In this document: positions 1 through 11,469 of the stretch, piece by piece
Position numbering within the stretch: the first letter of the stretch is position 1
Layout: each line of letters begins with the position of its first letter
Source: Lepeophtheirus salmonis
Taxonomy: Eukaryota > Arthropoda > Copepoda > Siphonostomatoida > Caligidae
NCBI RefSeq assembly: GCF_016086655.4
Contig: NC_052141.2
Span: forward strand, 12,648,001 to 12,712,000
DNA length: 64,000 nt
Direction of reading: 5' to 3'
The notes under the pieces: model-generated
What the model saw: the letters and a program-made list of their open reading frames with translations, nothing else
What the model was told of the DNA's origin: nothing
The model's database searches: none
Program-made: the position numbers and the translations under genes

Positions 1-385
1 ACCACATAAAAAATTAAAACGTTGATTATTTAATATGGGGTCCTACCATGCCATTAAGGGAAGGATTTTTGCACAAATGCCATTGTTTATTTTTGCAACT
101 TTGTTCCAAAAAATGGAAAAGACCCCAGATATGTCCAATTTTTGGGGATTAATGTAAGCGTTCCTAATGTAATATGCTGATCGAAAAAACTTCATAAGAA
201 AGCTTCACTATAAACTTGTTTTAACAACAGACTTAATAAAGAACAATATTTCTTATAAAATTCCATTGGGAAACCCTCTGGTCTTGGTGATTTATTCTTT
301 TTGTTGTAGAGCTTTATATAATCTTCTTTGACATCTGATTTTTTTCCAGTTTCCTTAAATAAATATTTTACAAGTGCTGCATCAC
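1..385 (-). pseudogene. LINE (L1-like) reverse transcriptase fragment
   Basis: Reading the minus strand from about 385 downwards gives a reverse-transcriptase fingers segment: a stretch with KETGKKSDVKEDYIKLYNKK leads into KSPRPEGFPMEFYKKYCSLL, the counterpart of the usual 'SPGPDGFPxEFYK' block of L1-type elements. Further down a different frame gives LTLIPK, the next conserved block. The frame is broken between the two, and the element runs off the window edge, so this is a dead, partial copy. Fairly sure of the family, unsure of exact limits. Confidence 0.6.
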
Positions 386-960
386 TAAAAAAAGGTTGGG
401 AATCCCGAAAATAGGCTATGGTATAGTTTTGTGAGCCTAAAAAGTACCATTCCTGACAGCAAAGATGGTGAACAAACAGTTGAGTTCTTTAATTTTTGAG
501 ATGGGGGAGGAATTCTCCACGATTACCAGATAGGAATCCTTTGGATTATAGTAATTAGTGACAAGTAGTGTTAGATCCCTACATCATCCTACACCCAAAG
601 GTTGAGGCCTTGAAATAACTCTGTCAATGAGCCGTGGGCTTCCAGGTTTGAAGTATACCTCAAAAGCACTTGCAGTAAGTTCCACCGCCGCCTGAAAGTA
701 ATTATTATTCCCTACGGTAGTCATATTCAACATTCATTATGCTTAATATCATTATTATATATCATATTATTAAAATAGTTTTTGTTATGTACTGAAGGTA
801 TTATACGTACATCATTGTTTAATTCGTACATTTGGGTTTACAAACTTTTACACAGCCAGGTTTTATTTGATAATATTGAGGAATTGTTCAATTACTTAAA
901 ATTACTAATGGGCTAAGGGTAGTGATGAAAATGGTGTGTATTTTGGGCATGTTAAAAAAA
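386..960. other. No gene seen; AT-rich spacer
   Basis: No open frame of note, no RNA gene and no clear terminal repeats were seen. The stretch lies between a LINE fragment and a transposase relic and may be diverged mobile-element sequence. Confidence 0.4.
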
Positions 961-972
961 ATGAAGCGAAAA

Positions 973-1210
973 TCATAATAGTAACCCTGATAATTCGAAG
1001 AACTCGGACTCAATATACACCCAAAAGTGAAGTCCAATGGGTTGGTATCTGGTGAGTAGGGGCCACATTTTCTTTGGCCAGAAAGTCAAGTTATCCTCCA
1101 ACCGACATGTGTGCAGGCGCACTATCCTGACGTTCATGTCAGGGTAGTTGGTCTGGACCCGTGGTAACAACTTCTTCCCTGCTGGTTTCTTGCCAGCGTC
1201 CAAAATTACG
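973..1210 (-). pseudogene. Mariner-like transposase fragment (catalytic core)
   Basis: The minus-strand frame carries NYPDMNV followed, after frame shifts, by FWPKKMWP and a block matching the 'SPDxNPLDFxxWxYIES' core of Tc1/mariner transposases (here TRYQPIGLHFWVYIES, with the SPD/N residues damaged). The HTH half and both ends of the element are not seen. A similar flanking sequence (GTGTTAAAAAA..GAAAATCA..GGTAACCCTGA) recurs near 54310-54370, so the family has further copies. Non-functional. The plus-strand frame over the same bases is only a shadow. Confidence 0.6.
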
Positions 1211-1279
1211 AGGACACAAATTCATTGGTCACGTTCAGAGGGTATTTTCTCGGCTTCTAATAAACTGAGGAAGATTTTT

Positions 1280-2490
1280 TTTTTTTTTTTTTTTTTTAGT
1301 ATTTCACCGGAGCAATTTTACTGCAATCACAAAAACCATGATTTATGTCGGAAAAAACAGTGTAAAGATTTTTTTGTCGCACCCGGTAGATGTTTCAATC
1401 AGAAGTTGAACAAAATACATAGTATCCAATCACGCAAAACACAAATATATAAGAAAAAGCGAATATAAAAACCCCCATTTACATACATATATATTATTTG
1501 TAAGCCTCATAAATTAAGTTTGATTTTAAAACAGAGGATTTCACTTGAGTAATATCTTATTTGTTTTTTAAAATGCAATTGCATACAAAATGAAGTGAAA
1601 TATTTGATCAACAGAGATCCCTCATAGAACCTCCATTAACTTGATTAACTAATTTTTGTAATGCATCAATATAAAAACAATCTTCTTTTTTCGAACTTTA
1701 GAATTATACTCACCCTAATAACACACGAGCATATTTTTTGTAGTATTCATGCCGTATTACGATCCTATAAATGCTTAAGTCCGGCCCACTACTCATTCTC
1801 ACTTTGACAAGTATTTTTAGCGAAATTGTCACAATATAATCAAAATGATTAGAACGCACATAATACGTACAAACATAGAAAAATAAATGATAGGAAAAAA
1901 TATTCAAAGCACTCTAGCAAAGATAATTTTTAATTTTCAGTCTTTTCAGGTAGTAAAAATATAAAATATGGTGAATGTATTCCTTTGAGACCTCAATACT
2001 CGAGGTACAATAATTCACGACTGAACCAGCCAAGCGCAATACTTTCCTAAAAGCTTTTGTAGTATACAATCAACCTTTATGATGCCTTATCGTATGATCC
2101 GATATGACTAATAGTAGACTAGACATATCTAGTTAAAAAAGGACGAAGTTACTTTTTCCATCATGGAACATTTATTTTTTCTCGAAAGCTGTTGTCATTA
2201 TTATTAAATTATTGAAGAGGGAACATGTAACTTAAAAGTATAAAGTAATCACTAGTGCGTGAAAGGCGAATAGGAGCACTGATTATTGGTTTCAGAGTTA
2301 TGAGTATACATTATTGTTGGAGTGGGAGTAGAATTGAGAATCGGCATTGGAGTAATTCCTACCAAAATCATGGTTATATACGGATTAGATTTAAGATATA
2401 ATCTCTGGGGAAAAAATTAGCAGAGGAAAAAATTTAATTTTCTAAAAAATTTTTAAAAAAACCCAGCCCCCCCCTGCAAAAAAAAAATAT
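1280..2490. other. No gene seen; AT-rich intergenic DNA
   Basis: Contains a T20-type homopolymer near 1278-1299 and general AT-rich sequence. Short open frames here show no recognisable domain and no codon signal that I trust. Confidence 0.4.
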
Positions 2491-2495
2491 ATATA

Positions 2496-3350
2496 CAGGT
2501 GTGCACGTCTAAAACTGAACACTCCTTTAAATTTTACGCCATGCACATATTCGTGATTTTATTGAGTTGAAACCGGTTTATACTTCGAGGCAAGGGTCTT
2601 GACTAGTTATAAACAAAACTCCAGCAAAATCTAAATATCAACAGTGAAACAACAGCCGATAATATGGAGAGACGTCTTGGAACTTTCCGTGCCAAGGTTC
2701 TGAACTGCAGCTGCACCACCGTTTACAGCGTGGTAGCCAAAGGGACTCCTGAGGTGACCACAAGATCTAAGTCAAGGCCTTGAAGGTCGGACCAAATGGT
2801 TGTGCCGTGAAAAAGTCTGTCGAGGACCAGAGAGGCAAGGTCACCGTCAGCACCTCTCCAGGGAGTTCAACGTTAGCAGAAGGACCATGGACCGGCAGAT
2901 CTTGGCCTTAAGATCTACAAGAGAACCCCTCGTCAAGCCCTCAAGCCTGCAGACAAGGAAAAACGCCTCGGAAGGTCGAATATTCCTCTCAACAAGCATA
3001 AGAAAGCCGCCTCACTCGCTTGATTGTTCGCCACTTGACTTTGCAATGTTTGGGCGTTTAAAGGGGATGCTGTCGGGAGTCCAATACAAGTCTAAGGACC
3101 AGCTGAAGTCTGCTCTCAAGAATGCCTGAGCCAACCTCGACTAGAGCTTCATCGCCAAGTCATGCAGCAAGTTCCAGTCCAGGCTGGAGTTGGTAGTAGA
3201 GAACATGGGCGGCCATATTGAATAGATATGTGTCTAAGACTCTCATCTTTCATGTTGAATAAATTAATTTGTCAACCACTTTAAAAATTACAGAATTATT
3301 TAACTATTTTAAAAAATTTCAGTGTGTTCAGTTTTAGACGCACACACATG
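2496..3350 (+). mobile_element. Internally deleted Tc1/mariner element with terminal inverted repeats
   Basis: The left end reads CAGGTGTGCACGTCTAAAAC and the right end, reverse-complemented, reads CATGTGTGTGCGTCTAAAAC; the match continues through CTGAACAC. TA dinucleotides flank both ends, as expected of this superfamily. Inside, broken frames show an N-terminal helix-turn-helix piece (LSREFNVSRRTMDR, 2840-2900) and the C-terminal transposase tail (SPLDFAMFGRLKG...GVQYKSKDQLKSALK, about 3030-3125), then a damaged end finishing in ENMGGHIE near 3222. The catalytic middle is missing, which explains the 855-bp length against about 1.2-1.4 kb for full elements. Confidence 0.8.
2800..3225 (+). 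pseudogene. Degenerate Tc1/mariner transposase inside the 2496-3350 element
   Basis: An open frame at 2800-3129 joins an HTH piece to the C-terminal tail across an internal deletion. After the stop at 3127-3129 the same reading continues as ANLD, a further stop, then SFIAKSCSKFQSRLELVVEN and GGHIE. The first and second DD catalytic blocks are absent, so it cannot encode an active transposase. Confidence 0.7.
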
Positions 3351-3837
3351 TATATATCTATTTATTTAATCTTACCGACGCCCTGAACAGGGTTCACATA
3401 TTGGCATTCTTTGAAGCAGTTTGGCCTTGAATAATTAGATTAACCTTTGTTTTTATATTTGGCTTAAATTTGAATAAATATTTCAAGTAGCAATACGGTC
3501 CATTTTATTAAAAGGTTGGGATCCCTGGTCTATGACTTTTTTTTAATAGACTAATCAATTTTTTTTCTTTTTTCTTTTTGGACCAATGTCGACCGAGCTT
3601 TTTTATGTAATAAATCACAACCAAACTTATTTTAGGTTTACCCGGAGTTGTTCGGGCCAAAAAGGGAGCAGGAAATCACATTATTAATGCTTTGACTCCT
3701 TCAGTCCGGGCAAGCATTATAATATATTTATTAAATACAGTAAAGAACCTCCATTCGATTTTTAAGATACTCTTTGACTCCAATATAGCCTTTCAGATAC
3801 ATTGTATCCATTGGTCCGTCTCCTTTTTTGGTTATTA

Positions 3838-4112
3838 ACTTAATGGGCCTAAGATGTGTTCAATAATTTGTGATTTCCCTGTATCAAACATAACATATCC
3901 ACTGAGTGGCCCATTAAATATTAAAATTTTAAACTTCAAAAAGATATTAATTAACAATAGAATTTCAACAAAATTAATACTATAAATTGACGTGTGTCTT
4001 TTAATCATTAATGTAGCTGCCCTTAGTGGCAATGATGGCTTCTAGGTGGCGGCGACGTAAGGCCTGACACCCACTGTAGACGTAGTCCTCGGTCTTCACG
4101 TCCAAGTGCTAG
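3838..4112 (-). pseudogene. 3' end of a mariner-like element (transposase tail plus 3' region)
   Basis: On the minus strand 4110-4020 encodes TEDYVYSGCQALRRRLEAII, the usual C-terminus of this transposase group, and then an AT-rich trailer running to about 3900. The trailer is shared with copies at 12540-12670 (+) and 63550-63670 (+), including ATAGTATTAATTTTGTT. This marks one family with a conserved 3' end and lost 5' parts. Confidence 0.6.
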
Positions 4113-4139
4113 CTGACTATGATTTGAGGTCATTTCTGT

Positions 4140-4560
4140 ATTGTCTCAACAGAAAAGTATCTTTAGAGGGGGATATTTTTTTAATTTTTGAAAAAAATTC
4201 ACAGCTCTTCACAAAAATTATTTTTTTGGGAAAAAAGGTCGAAAAAAAAAAAAATCCTTTACCAATCTCAAAAAATTTAATTTTTTCTAACAAAAATCTA
4301 TGGTTTTTTACAAAATATTAATTTTTAAAAAATTAAATTTCAAATGTAAAATTTTTGAATTTTTTTTTTATATAATTCATAGCTATTCAAAGAAAAGAAA
4401 ATTCGTTGGAAAAAATGCGAAAAATTAAATTGAATGTGAAAAAATTAAATTTTTTGAAAGAAATTTTAAATATTAAATTTTTTATTCAAAAGCAAAAATT
4501 ACTTAATTTGGGGGTGAGGGAACTACACCCCCCTCAGCGCTCCTGGGCATCATATTATGT
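4140..4560. repeat. AT-rich dispersed repeat (AAATTTTTTT-rich body with GC-rich edge)
   Basis: A body made of AAATTTAA/TTTTTGAAA words ends at 4508-4545 in a GC-richer edge (GGGGGTGAGGGAACTACACC). The same organisation, sometimes inverted, is seen at 20810-20870, 21540-22080, 17390-17610 and 57890-58040. The short frames here are shadows of the low-complexity body. Confidence 0.55.
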
Positions 4561-4891
4561 ACTTGTGTTTTTATAACATAATTAAAGAAATTTGAACGGG
4601 GGGAAGAGTAGCCACATAAAAACGAATGACGTACAATATTGTACGTCATGACTAAGAATAAATCCTATTTTAATTTTGTTGCGTTTTCATGGCAACAATC
4701 TCTTAAATGTACAATGTATAAACAACGTTCAGAGGATGTGTCCGCTCAAAACAGTTGAGTTTGTTTTTAATTCCTCAAACTTAATGAATAGTATTCCTCC
4801 TGACACTTTTTTAATTATATTCCTTAGATTTTTGCTTTTAAATCTTAATATTCTACACTTTTTATATGTACGGTAACTCTAGGGTATTTAA

Positions 4892-5472
4892 ACAGGGTCC
4901 TCCAGGTGTATCCGGACTATCTTTAACTGCATCCTGATCAAAAAGGGAAGTAAGTAGAGGTTGAAACTTTATTTACAAGTTCTAATAATATAGAAGAACA
5001 AAATCATTAAATATTTTTGCCATTTTCGCCCGACCATTCACTCGATACAAAGCCTTAAGGATTTATAGGGCTTAACCACATCTGCAGTGGAGACTTTGTT
5101 GCACTACTTGATAATGGAGGCCTTCAAGGAGTTGATACTGAAGTGGAAATTAGTAGGAACCTTCATCTCTAACTCCTTCTAGAAGAAATAATCCATGAGA
5201 TTCATTAAGGTGGAATTAGAGGTCCAGGTTTGGAAGGGGGAGGGGTTTAAAAATGGCACTGTGGGTGGGCTGTGTTATGTGTAAGCAAATCGATGATGGT
5301 ATTCTTCCAGGTCTCCTACATTTTAAAGTCTTGTTTTGGATTAAAAGTTTTGCAGCTAAGTTAACTCTGAGGCTCAACCTCTCACTTTAAAATTTAATTA
5401 ATGGAGTTAAAGGATTTCTTTATTCTTTAGGATGTTCTTATAGGTTGTCTGGGTTTACCTGAACGACCCTGT
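4892..5472 (-). mobile_element. Short Tc1-like element with inverted repeats and transposase remnant
   Basis: The left end (ACAGGGTCCTCCAGGTGTAT...CTTTAACTGCATCC) matches the reverse complement of the right end (ACAGGGTCGTTCAGGTAAAC...) over about 45 bp with mismatches. The minus strand between them still spells a transposase C-terminal region with frame breaks: an LMNLMDYFF-like block (counterpart of 'NPLDYxxW'), then SLKASII and KVSTADVVK. The element is far below full length, so it is non-autonomous. The inner part of its TIR is shared with the copy ending at 20315. Confidence 0.65.
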
Positions 5473-5879
5473 AATTACATAAAGTCTTGCTTCCTTTTAT
5501 CTGAAAGGGTGTTACATCAGGGAAATTAGGACACGACCTTTTATGACCATGAGAAACAGTTTGTGATTCAATAAGTTAATTCAATTTGCCTGAACTGATT
5601 GTTTATTTATAAGAAATATATATTTCTTATAAAAAAGTCTGTATAAATTAACATTTATTCAATTATTTACTAAAAATTAAGATGTAATTAATTAGTACCT
5701 TCATTTGTGGTCTAAGAAATGACAAAATAGTTAAGTTAATGAAATCTAGAAGACGTTTTGCATGTAGCATCGAGCGTGCGCTTCATGTTAAGTCTATTAT
5801 ATAAAATAATGAATGTGACTTTAGATGAGGTTTCTTTAAGCGAATATAGCTAAAAGTCTTCCAGGTAAAGCTGTTATCA

Positions 5880-6310
5880 TTATTCTTTTATTCTTTAGGA
5901 GGGAACATCGAAGTATTGAACAACTGAGTGGGAATGTGCTCATGAAAAACGGAGCACTTCTCAGGGAGTTATCTTCAATATTATAAAAGTAAAGTTGGGT
6001 ACTCTGGCTACGTATATGATAAGTAGAAATGCAATTTTTGTAAGAGTGCGAGGAGAAGGCGGGACAGAGACATATGATACACCTGAGTTAGTAACATTAT
6101 TACCATCAGCTGCCTGTTATATGATTTTGGAGGAAAGAAAATGAATTACTGCTATAAAGTGCTTCTACATTTAAAATAGTCTGAATCCAGCGAAAATATT
6201 ATAATTATATTTATTTTTGTACGCATTTTAAATCAATTTACACCAAAGATAGGCAATAGTGCAAGCTTCAGAGGGATAAGTGAACAGCACAACGAGCTAT
6301 TAAATAATGA
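5880..6310 (+). repeat. Dispersed repeat copy (GTGCTCATGAAAA / GGAGAAGGCGGGA family)
   Basis: Contains GTGCTCATGAAAA (5936), GCGAGGAGAAGGCGGGACAG (6047) and ATCAGCTGCCTGTTATATGA (6108), followed by a trailer with AAAGATAGGCAATA (6245). The same words in the same order recur at 15800-16060 and, partly or inverted, at 34090-34170, 35470-35520, 36100-36160, 53110-53280 and 53660-53900. No protein coding seen. Class unknown. Confidence 0.6.
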
Positions 6311-6319
6311 ACAAAAGAG

Positions 6320-6985
6320 AAGAAATAACTCACATCAAGCTTTTTTCCTTTTCTAATTTCGAAACTTATTTTTTTCTTTACAAAAATAACATCCTTAACT
6401 ACTAGTAAGATCAGACCAAATTTTTTTTTTTTTAATGTTGTATGTCAACACAAAAGCAAGCTTGACTGATTTTTCTAAAAATTAATTCCTGATAACATAT
6501 ATATTTTTTGAGAATTTATTGTCAGCTAGGATAATTAGCTTGTTCAGCTCAATCCTTTGGAGGCGCCACGAATAGCATCAAAGTAGCAAAAATACCTTGT
6601 CGTAAAGGAAAAGTTAGAAATTTATAGATTTTAATTGAATGACCATATGGGGTACAATATCAGCAGCCTTTTAAATCAAATAAACGTTCTAAACTATAGG
6701 TAAAAGTCATGTCTACCTTAACTTATCCCACAAGTTTATATAATAAGCCTATAATTGATACAAATATGTCTATGAGACATTAGACGGTAAGTTAAAAAAC
6801 TAGTCAGCTAGTATTCTTCATTTCTTAATTTTTGTTCAAGATTGATTTGTGTTATTGTATATACGTATTTTCATTTTATTACTAATAATAATAATTAGTA
6901 AATATCAATTGGCCAATAATGTTGTTACGGGTAAGTCTATTAGTATCATGGGTCATGCATATTATATATTATAAACAATAGTATC
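6320..6985. other. No gene seen; AT-rich DNA
   Basis: Homopolymer T and A runs, no convincing open frame and no clear repeat boundaries. Confidence 0.4.
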
Positions 6986-6992
6986 AGCATAT

Positions 6993-7310
6993 GCAGGGTG
7001 CTAAGATCAAATCGGCGTATTTTTCAAAAAATATTTAAATTCCGGTGGATTTACTTAAAATTTGCTTGAGTTGTACATATGAATATTAAAAAACAGCTCA
7101 TTTGATGTATCCGTCTCTAGCAATAATCACAGTCTGTATCCAGGCCCGAAAGGAGGAGGAGGCGTTGACGAGGTAGTTCCTTGTCATGTTGGTCCTATTA
7201 CCAACATGGAACCAATCAGAGAGTCCTTAATAACATGATATGATCTATTGGTTTTAGATTCAACGTAGCCCCAGAGATAATAATCTGGACTGCTAGGGTC
7301 CATATTTCCT
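6993..7310 (-). pseudogene. Mariner-like element remnant (transposase core fragment and one end)
   Basis: The minus strand of 7215-7305 reads DPSSPDYYLWGYVESKTN, the 'SPDxxxLWGxVES' block of mariner-like transposases, followed by VIKDSLIGSM. Below this a 3' region leads to a likely end, CAGGGTGCTAAGATCAAATC, at 6994. No matching opposite end was found and the N-terminal half is missing. Confidence 0.55.
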
Positions 7311-8040
7311 ATTAATTATTGAATTATTAAGTGTTCAGATTTCAATAATCATCCGGTAGTAGTAAATTTCTTCTAGTTTCTTGGAATAACCCATTGCTGG
7401 TTTTGCATTAGCAACGACTATTTGAGTGTGGTGAGTACATTTAATGTTGAACTATGACATATTTTCTGATCTTTAAGCCTCAAAAGTATTTTTTCATTTA
7501 TCTATTTGTCTTTCAAAACTTTCAAGTTCGTATACACATTATATTTTATAAAATATAGCTATTTGTAAATTTTTTAAGAGATAAATTGAGTTAATTGATG
7601 AAGAACTTTAGATAGATATATTGTTTAGAGCCAAGGACTAGCTGGATGTCTTGGCATACTGATCATATTGGAGCACAAATCGAATCCAAGGAAAAATGAA
7701 ACATTTCCGTTATTTTAAATACCAATTTATATTTTAATTTGTAATTAAATCACTTTAATTATGTCAAGTTTGATATATTTCGGAAGTTATTGCTTAATTT
7801 ATACATCTATTTTAATAAATTAGATGATTGGGAACATATTTTTTGGGGTTAAATTAGTGACATATTTGCTGTATATTTTTATGAAATTTGCAACAAATTA
7901 GATTTTTTAAAAAAACTTGAAATAGAGTAATACACTAGAAAGTAAAAGTGGCCCAAGTACTAAACCTGTTCTCCTCTACAAACAAAAATACTATATTATA
8001 CATCACAACCTCTCTTCTGAAAAGAAACAGAAATTTTTTT
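7311..8040. other. No gene seen; AT-rich DNA
   Basis: AT-rich, without a convincing frame, RNA gene or terminal repeat. Confidence 0.4.
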
Positions 8041-8239
8041 AAATGAGCCTGATTCAGACCATTTTTTTTCTTTTTTGTGAGACCGATAGAAACCGATTTT
8101 TTTCTTCAGGACCGATCAAAATCATACTTTCTTGGAGATATGTCTACCCGTTGTTATTTACCTATTTTAAATCACAAGCTATTGAAGTCCTACGTGAAAT
8201 AGGAAAAAAACTTAGTTACAATAAATTGAAACCCGAAGA

Positions 8240-9140
8240 ACACATTTCAGTAAATGTATCCACCCTCAGAATTGATGGTGAGCTCCAGGCAGTGAAGGAA
8301 GCAGCTACAGACTCTCTCGATGTACTCGTATCTCATGGATTCCGAGGTCTTGATGACGGAGGTCTTCAGGGCATTGGACCCCACGTGCTCCTAGATGGAA
8401 TAGTCTAGTGGTTTGTGGTATGGGCTCTGAGGCACCCAAAAGTATCTTATCCAGAATGGCATGTTGTCCTGGATCCAATCTTGGATTTTCTTTTAGGGTT
8501 GGGCAGTTGCTCTATCTTGTTGGAACACCCAGGGAGAATCCCTTATAATGAATTTGATCAATGGGAGAACTTTGGTGTCCAGAATTTCAGCCTGTTTCCT
8601 AAAAGGAACCACAGGAGATTTATGGACTTCCAGTTGGATAAAACCAGGCTTTAATTTCATAACTGAAGTAGGGTGTTTGGCGATGGAGACAAATCAGTAC
8701 TCTTCTACTACGCTCCCAGATGTCACTACTCGATCAGTCTGTCAGTTGAAGACCGGGTGAGCAGTAAACGTTTTCTTATCAGATAATTCTTGTTCTGTCT
8801 ACAGAGACCGCGGAATACGCCGTATAGACTTTCCTACAGCATTTTTTTTTACCTCTAGATACCTCTGATCAGGACTTTTTCTTTTCTTGAGCATGACAGC
8901 CATTGAGAAGTTCAGCTTTTTCTTGAAGGCTGATATCAGGTCATTGACGTACACAAAGGGGTTCTTGCCTGCTCCTAGAGAGTGTCTGAGGTCTTCTCCG
9001 AGCTTCAACCGCATTGGGACATTGTCAATTATCTTCTTCGATACCCCAGTCTGCTTTCAAATGGCCTTATAGGACAATCCCGTGCAGAGGAGTGCTGCGA
9101 TCTCTATCCTCTTCCCAAATTGTATGGTCATGGTGGCGAC
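8240..9140 (-). pseudogene. Nearly full-length but decayed mariner-like transposase
   Basis: Read on the minus strand from 9135 (MTIQFGKRIEIAALLC) the order of a Tc1/mariner transposase can be followed: an N-terminal HTH with LSYKAI and VSKKIIDN, a linker with KLGEDLRHSLGAGKN, then after stops WVFQQDRATAQ (second catalytic block, 8496-8540), DWIQDNMPFW, a degraded SPDxNPLDYSIWEHVG block (8405-8460) and a tail with SLETxxMRYIERVCSCFLHC (8270-8340). Several stops and frame shifts break it, so it is inactive. Plus-strand open frames here are antisense shadows. Confidence 0.75.
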
Positions 9141-9149
9141 TAGGACGAT

Positions 9150-11040
9150 GTATTTATTAATAATCGACAGCTATTTTATACAATATAGCTCATCGAAACA
9201 TTGTAAAAAATGACTCTTAATCCCTCAAAATTTACATAATGGAGATGAGTAAATATTAACGGTTGACCTGTTATTTAAAGGCCAATTAGTTAGGCCCAAA
9301 AAAGATCGTAATGGTTTTTTGACTGATCCCAACAACAAAATGTACATGCATTTTGGGTTGTCAAATCTCGATCTTTCTGCTTTTCTTTTCTTTTTGATTA
9401 GTTGAATTAGAATTTGCTCCTTTTAACAATTCCCAACATTTATTGACTAACAATTCTATAGCTCGGAAGAACTGACTCACTCCATACTGATTCCGAGACT
9501 TTTTTTTGTTGTTTCTCTGAGGAAAACATGCATGATACAATAAAGGTAATGACGTGGATGATTATTGGGAATGGGGTATAAGCAAACTATAAAATAAAGC
9601 AAGAAGGTACAACAACCTAAGGCCCTGTTTATATACTTAGGAACAACTTTTAGTAAGTAGTAGCCATTCACAAATTAAACACGCACTAAAATTTCAATGA
9701 TTCTACAGTATAACCATTGTTAATTAAATGGTATTTACTCTATAAGTTGGTCAGAATTCTGAGTGATGTACTTCATTTTGATCAGACAAAATTTATGAGC
9801 TCTGGAGGTCAAGCTTGTTTTTTCACAAATAAGTTGATGTTTTTCATAAAACAAGATTGATTACTCGTGTTTTTGATAAGATATAGGCTGTCGATTTTAA
9901 AATGCACCAAAAAAATTAAAGATCCAAAATAACGAAGGCTTGTCCCAACGAAAAAAAGGAGATCGTATATTGAATACGAATTAAAAATAGGAATTAGGAA
10001 GAGGATTAGCAAGTTAATCTTCGTATATATCTTCATTATGGTTGAAGGAGGTACACATTTAGAATATAGAACTCGGCTATGTACTCTAGTATACATATTT
10101 AAGAAATATATTGCTTAATTTGCTATAACCCCTCAAGGCCATCCTTGCAAAAACTCCAGACTTATTATTAATGTATTCAGTATTCTAAGGCCTAACATAT
10201 AGCTATTTGATTATTTAAAAAAAAAAACTTTTATATCTCACGCTTCATTATTCACAGCTTAACAAGAGCTCATTCTAATTCGAAAAATCGACGTTGCAAA
10301 CCCTGATTACTTGCAAGGCGGCAGAAACATTGACAGCTGACAATAAAATACACCGTATATTTTTTTGTTAGCAAGGGAACGGATAATTAAATTCTGAAAA
10401 TATTAAATAGGGCCTGGACAATACATATATGTACGTGTCTAATGGATTTTTTATTTTCCTTTTTTTCGAATGTATGGATTGATTCAATCTTAAACGATCA
10501 ACTCGGCGCAACTCTATTTTAAAGTGAATATATTTATGTGTATCTGTGTACAAATTCGATACAGTAATTACTGTTTACATAAGAAACATATGTACATGGA
10601 CTTGATTTGTCAAATAAATAAACATTCCCAGCCTAGGACATGAGCCAATTTTCCTTAAATTGCACCTATATACACATAACATTTAATAGGATCATTGAAC
10701 TATAAACACATCAAGGTGAATTGTACACTTCCTAGATTTAAGTCAGTAGTATTTGGTTTTTTTAATATCTATAATTAAATTAAGTTATAAAAAAACCTAT
10801 TATAGAGATGAAATATAGAGAAAAAAGTGATAAATCAAATGATCTATAGCCAAATTCGCAGAATAGCTCAATTTTTTTCCTCAGACAAAAAAAAACAAAC
10901 AAGAACGTTACTATATTTTGTAATTATAGTAACGGTACATTGTATGGCGTTACCATATCTATCATTACTGAATAAAAAGCGTTGTTACTATAATTTAAAA
11001 AATGGCACGAACAAATTAGCTTGACCTCTCAAAATTTAAT
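9150..11040. other. No gene seen; AT-rich intergenic DNA
   Basis: Several frames of 60-95 codons occur on the minus strand. None shows a recognisable domain, a credible start context or splice partners, and base composition is that of the surrounding spacer. Confidence 0.4.
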
Positions 11041-11060
11041 GGGGTCTTACTGTTAACATA

Positions 11061-11455
11061 TCACATAGGCTGAAAAGTCACGGGCTTCACAAATAGATGG
11101 TGCTATTATTTTTTATTTTGACTCATTTGCTGTTAGTATCAATCTTCAAGAGACAGCTGTCAAAATTCATGAGAATCTATTCCTTAGTTTGTGAGTTATT
11201 GGGCTAAGCGTTACGCTAATTTTGTTATTTAGAAAACGATGGATCAAAAACCATTTTGTGTTTTAATTTTACACTGCTTCTTGATAGTCAAAAATACCAT
11301 TCAACCTAATTAATATCTTCAAAAGTGTTATGAAGACTCCGTTCTATAAAGTGAATAAAAAAATATTATAACAACTTTTTTTTAAACCAATTTTATACCA
11401 AAAAACAAAACAAAAGGTTTTCTTTGTTAAACCCGGGACTTTTGAGCCTAAGTGA
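11061..11455 (+). mobile_element. Miniature mariner with intact terminal inverted repeats
   Basis: The left end reads TCACATAGGCTGAAAAGTCA (then CGGG) and the right end, reverse-complemented, reads TCACTTAGGCTCAAAAGTCC (then CGGG): 21 of 24 positions agree. TA lies on both outer sides, the expected target duplication. The left inner part is a recognisable mariner 5' region (TAGATGGTGCTAT; GTGAGTTATTGGGCTAAGCG) ending in a transposase start, ATGGATCAAAA at 11239, after which coding is lost at once. The coding body has been deleted, leaving 395 bp. Confidence 0.85.
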
Positions 11456-11469
11456 TAAATAATCTTCCT

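Noticed and set aside
1148..1468. 106-codon plus-strand open frame
   Set aside because: It overlaps a minus-strand transposase fragment and then runs through a T homopolymer and AT-rich DNA; no domain.
8043..8760. Three plus-strand open frames (121, 79 and 70 codons)
   Set aside because: They are antisense to the decayed mariner-like transposase at 8240-9140.
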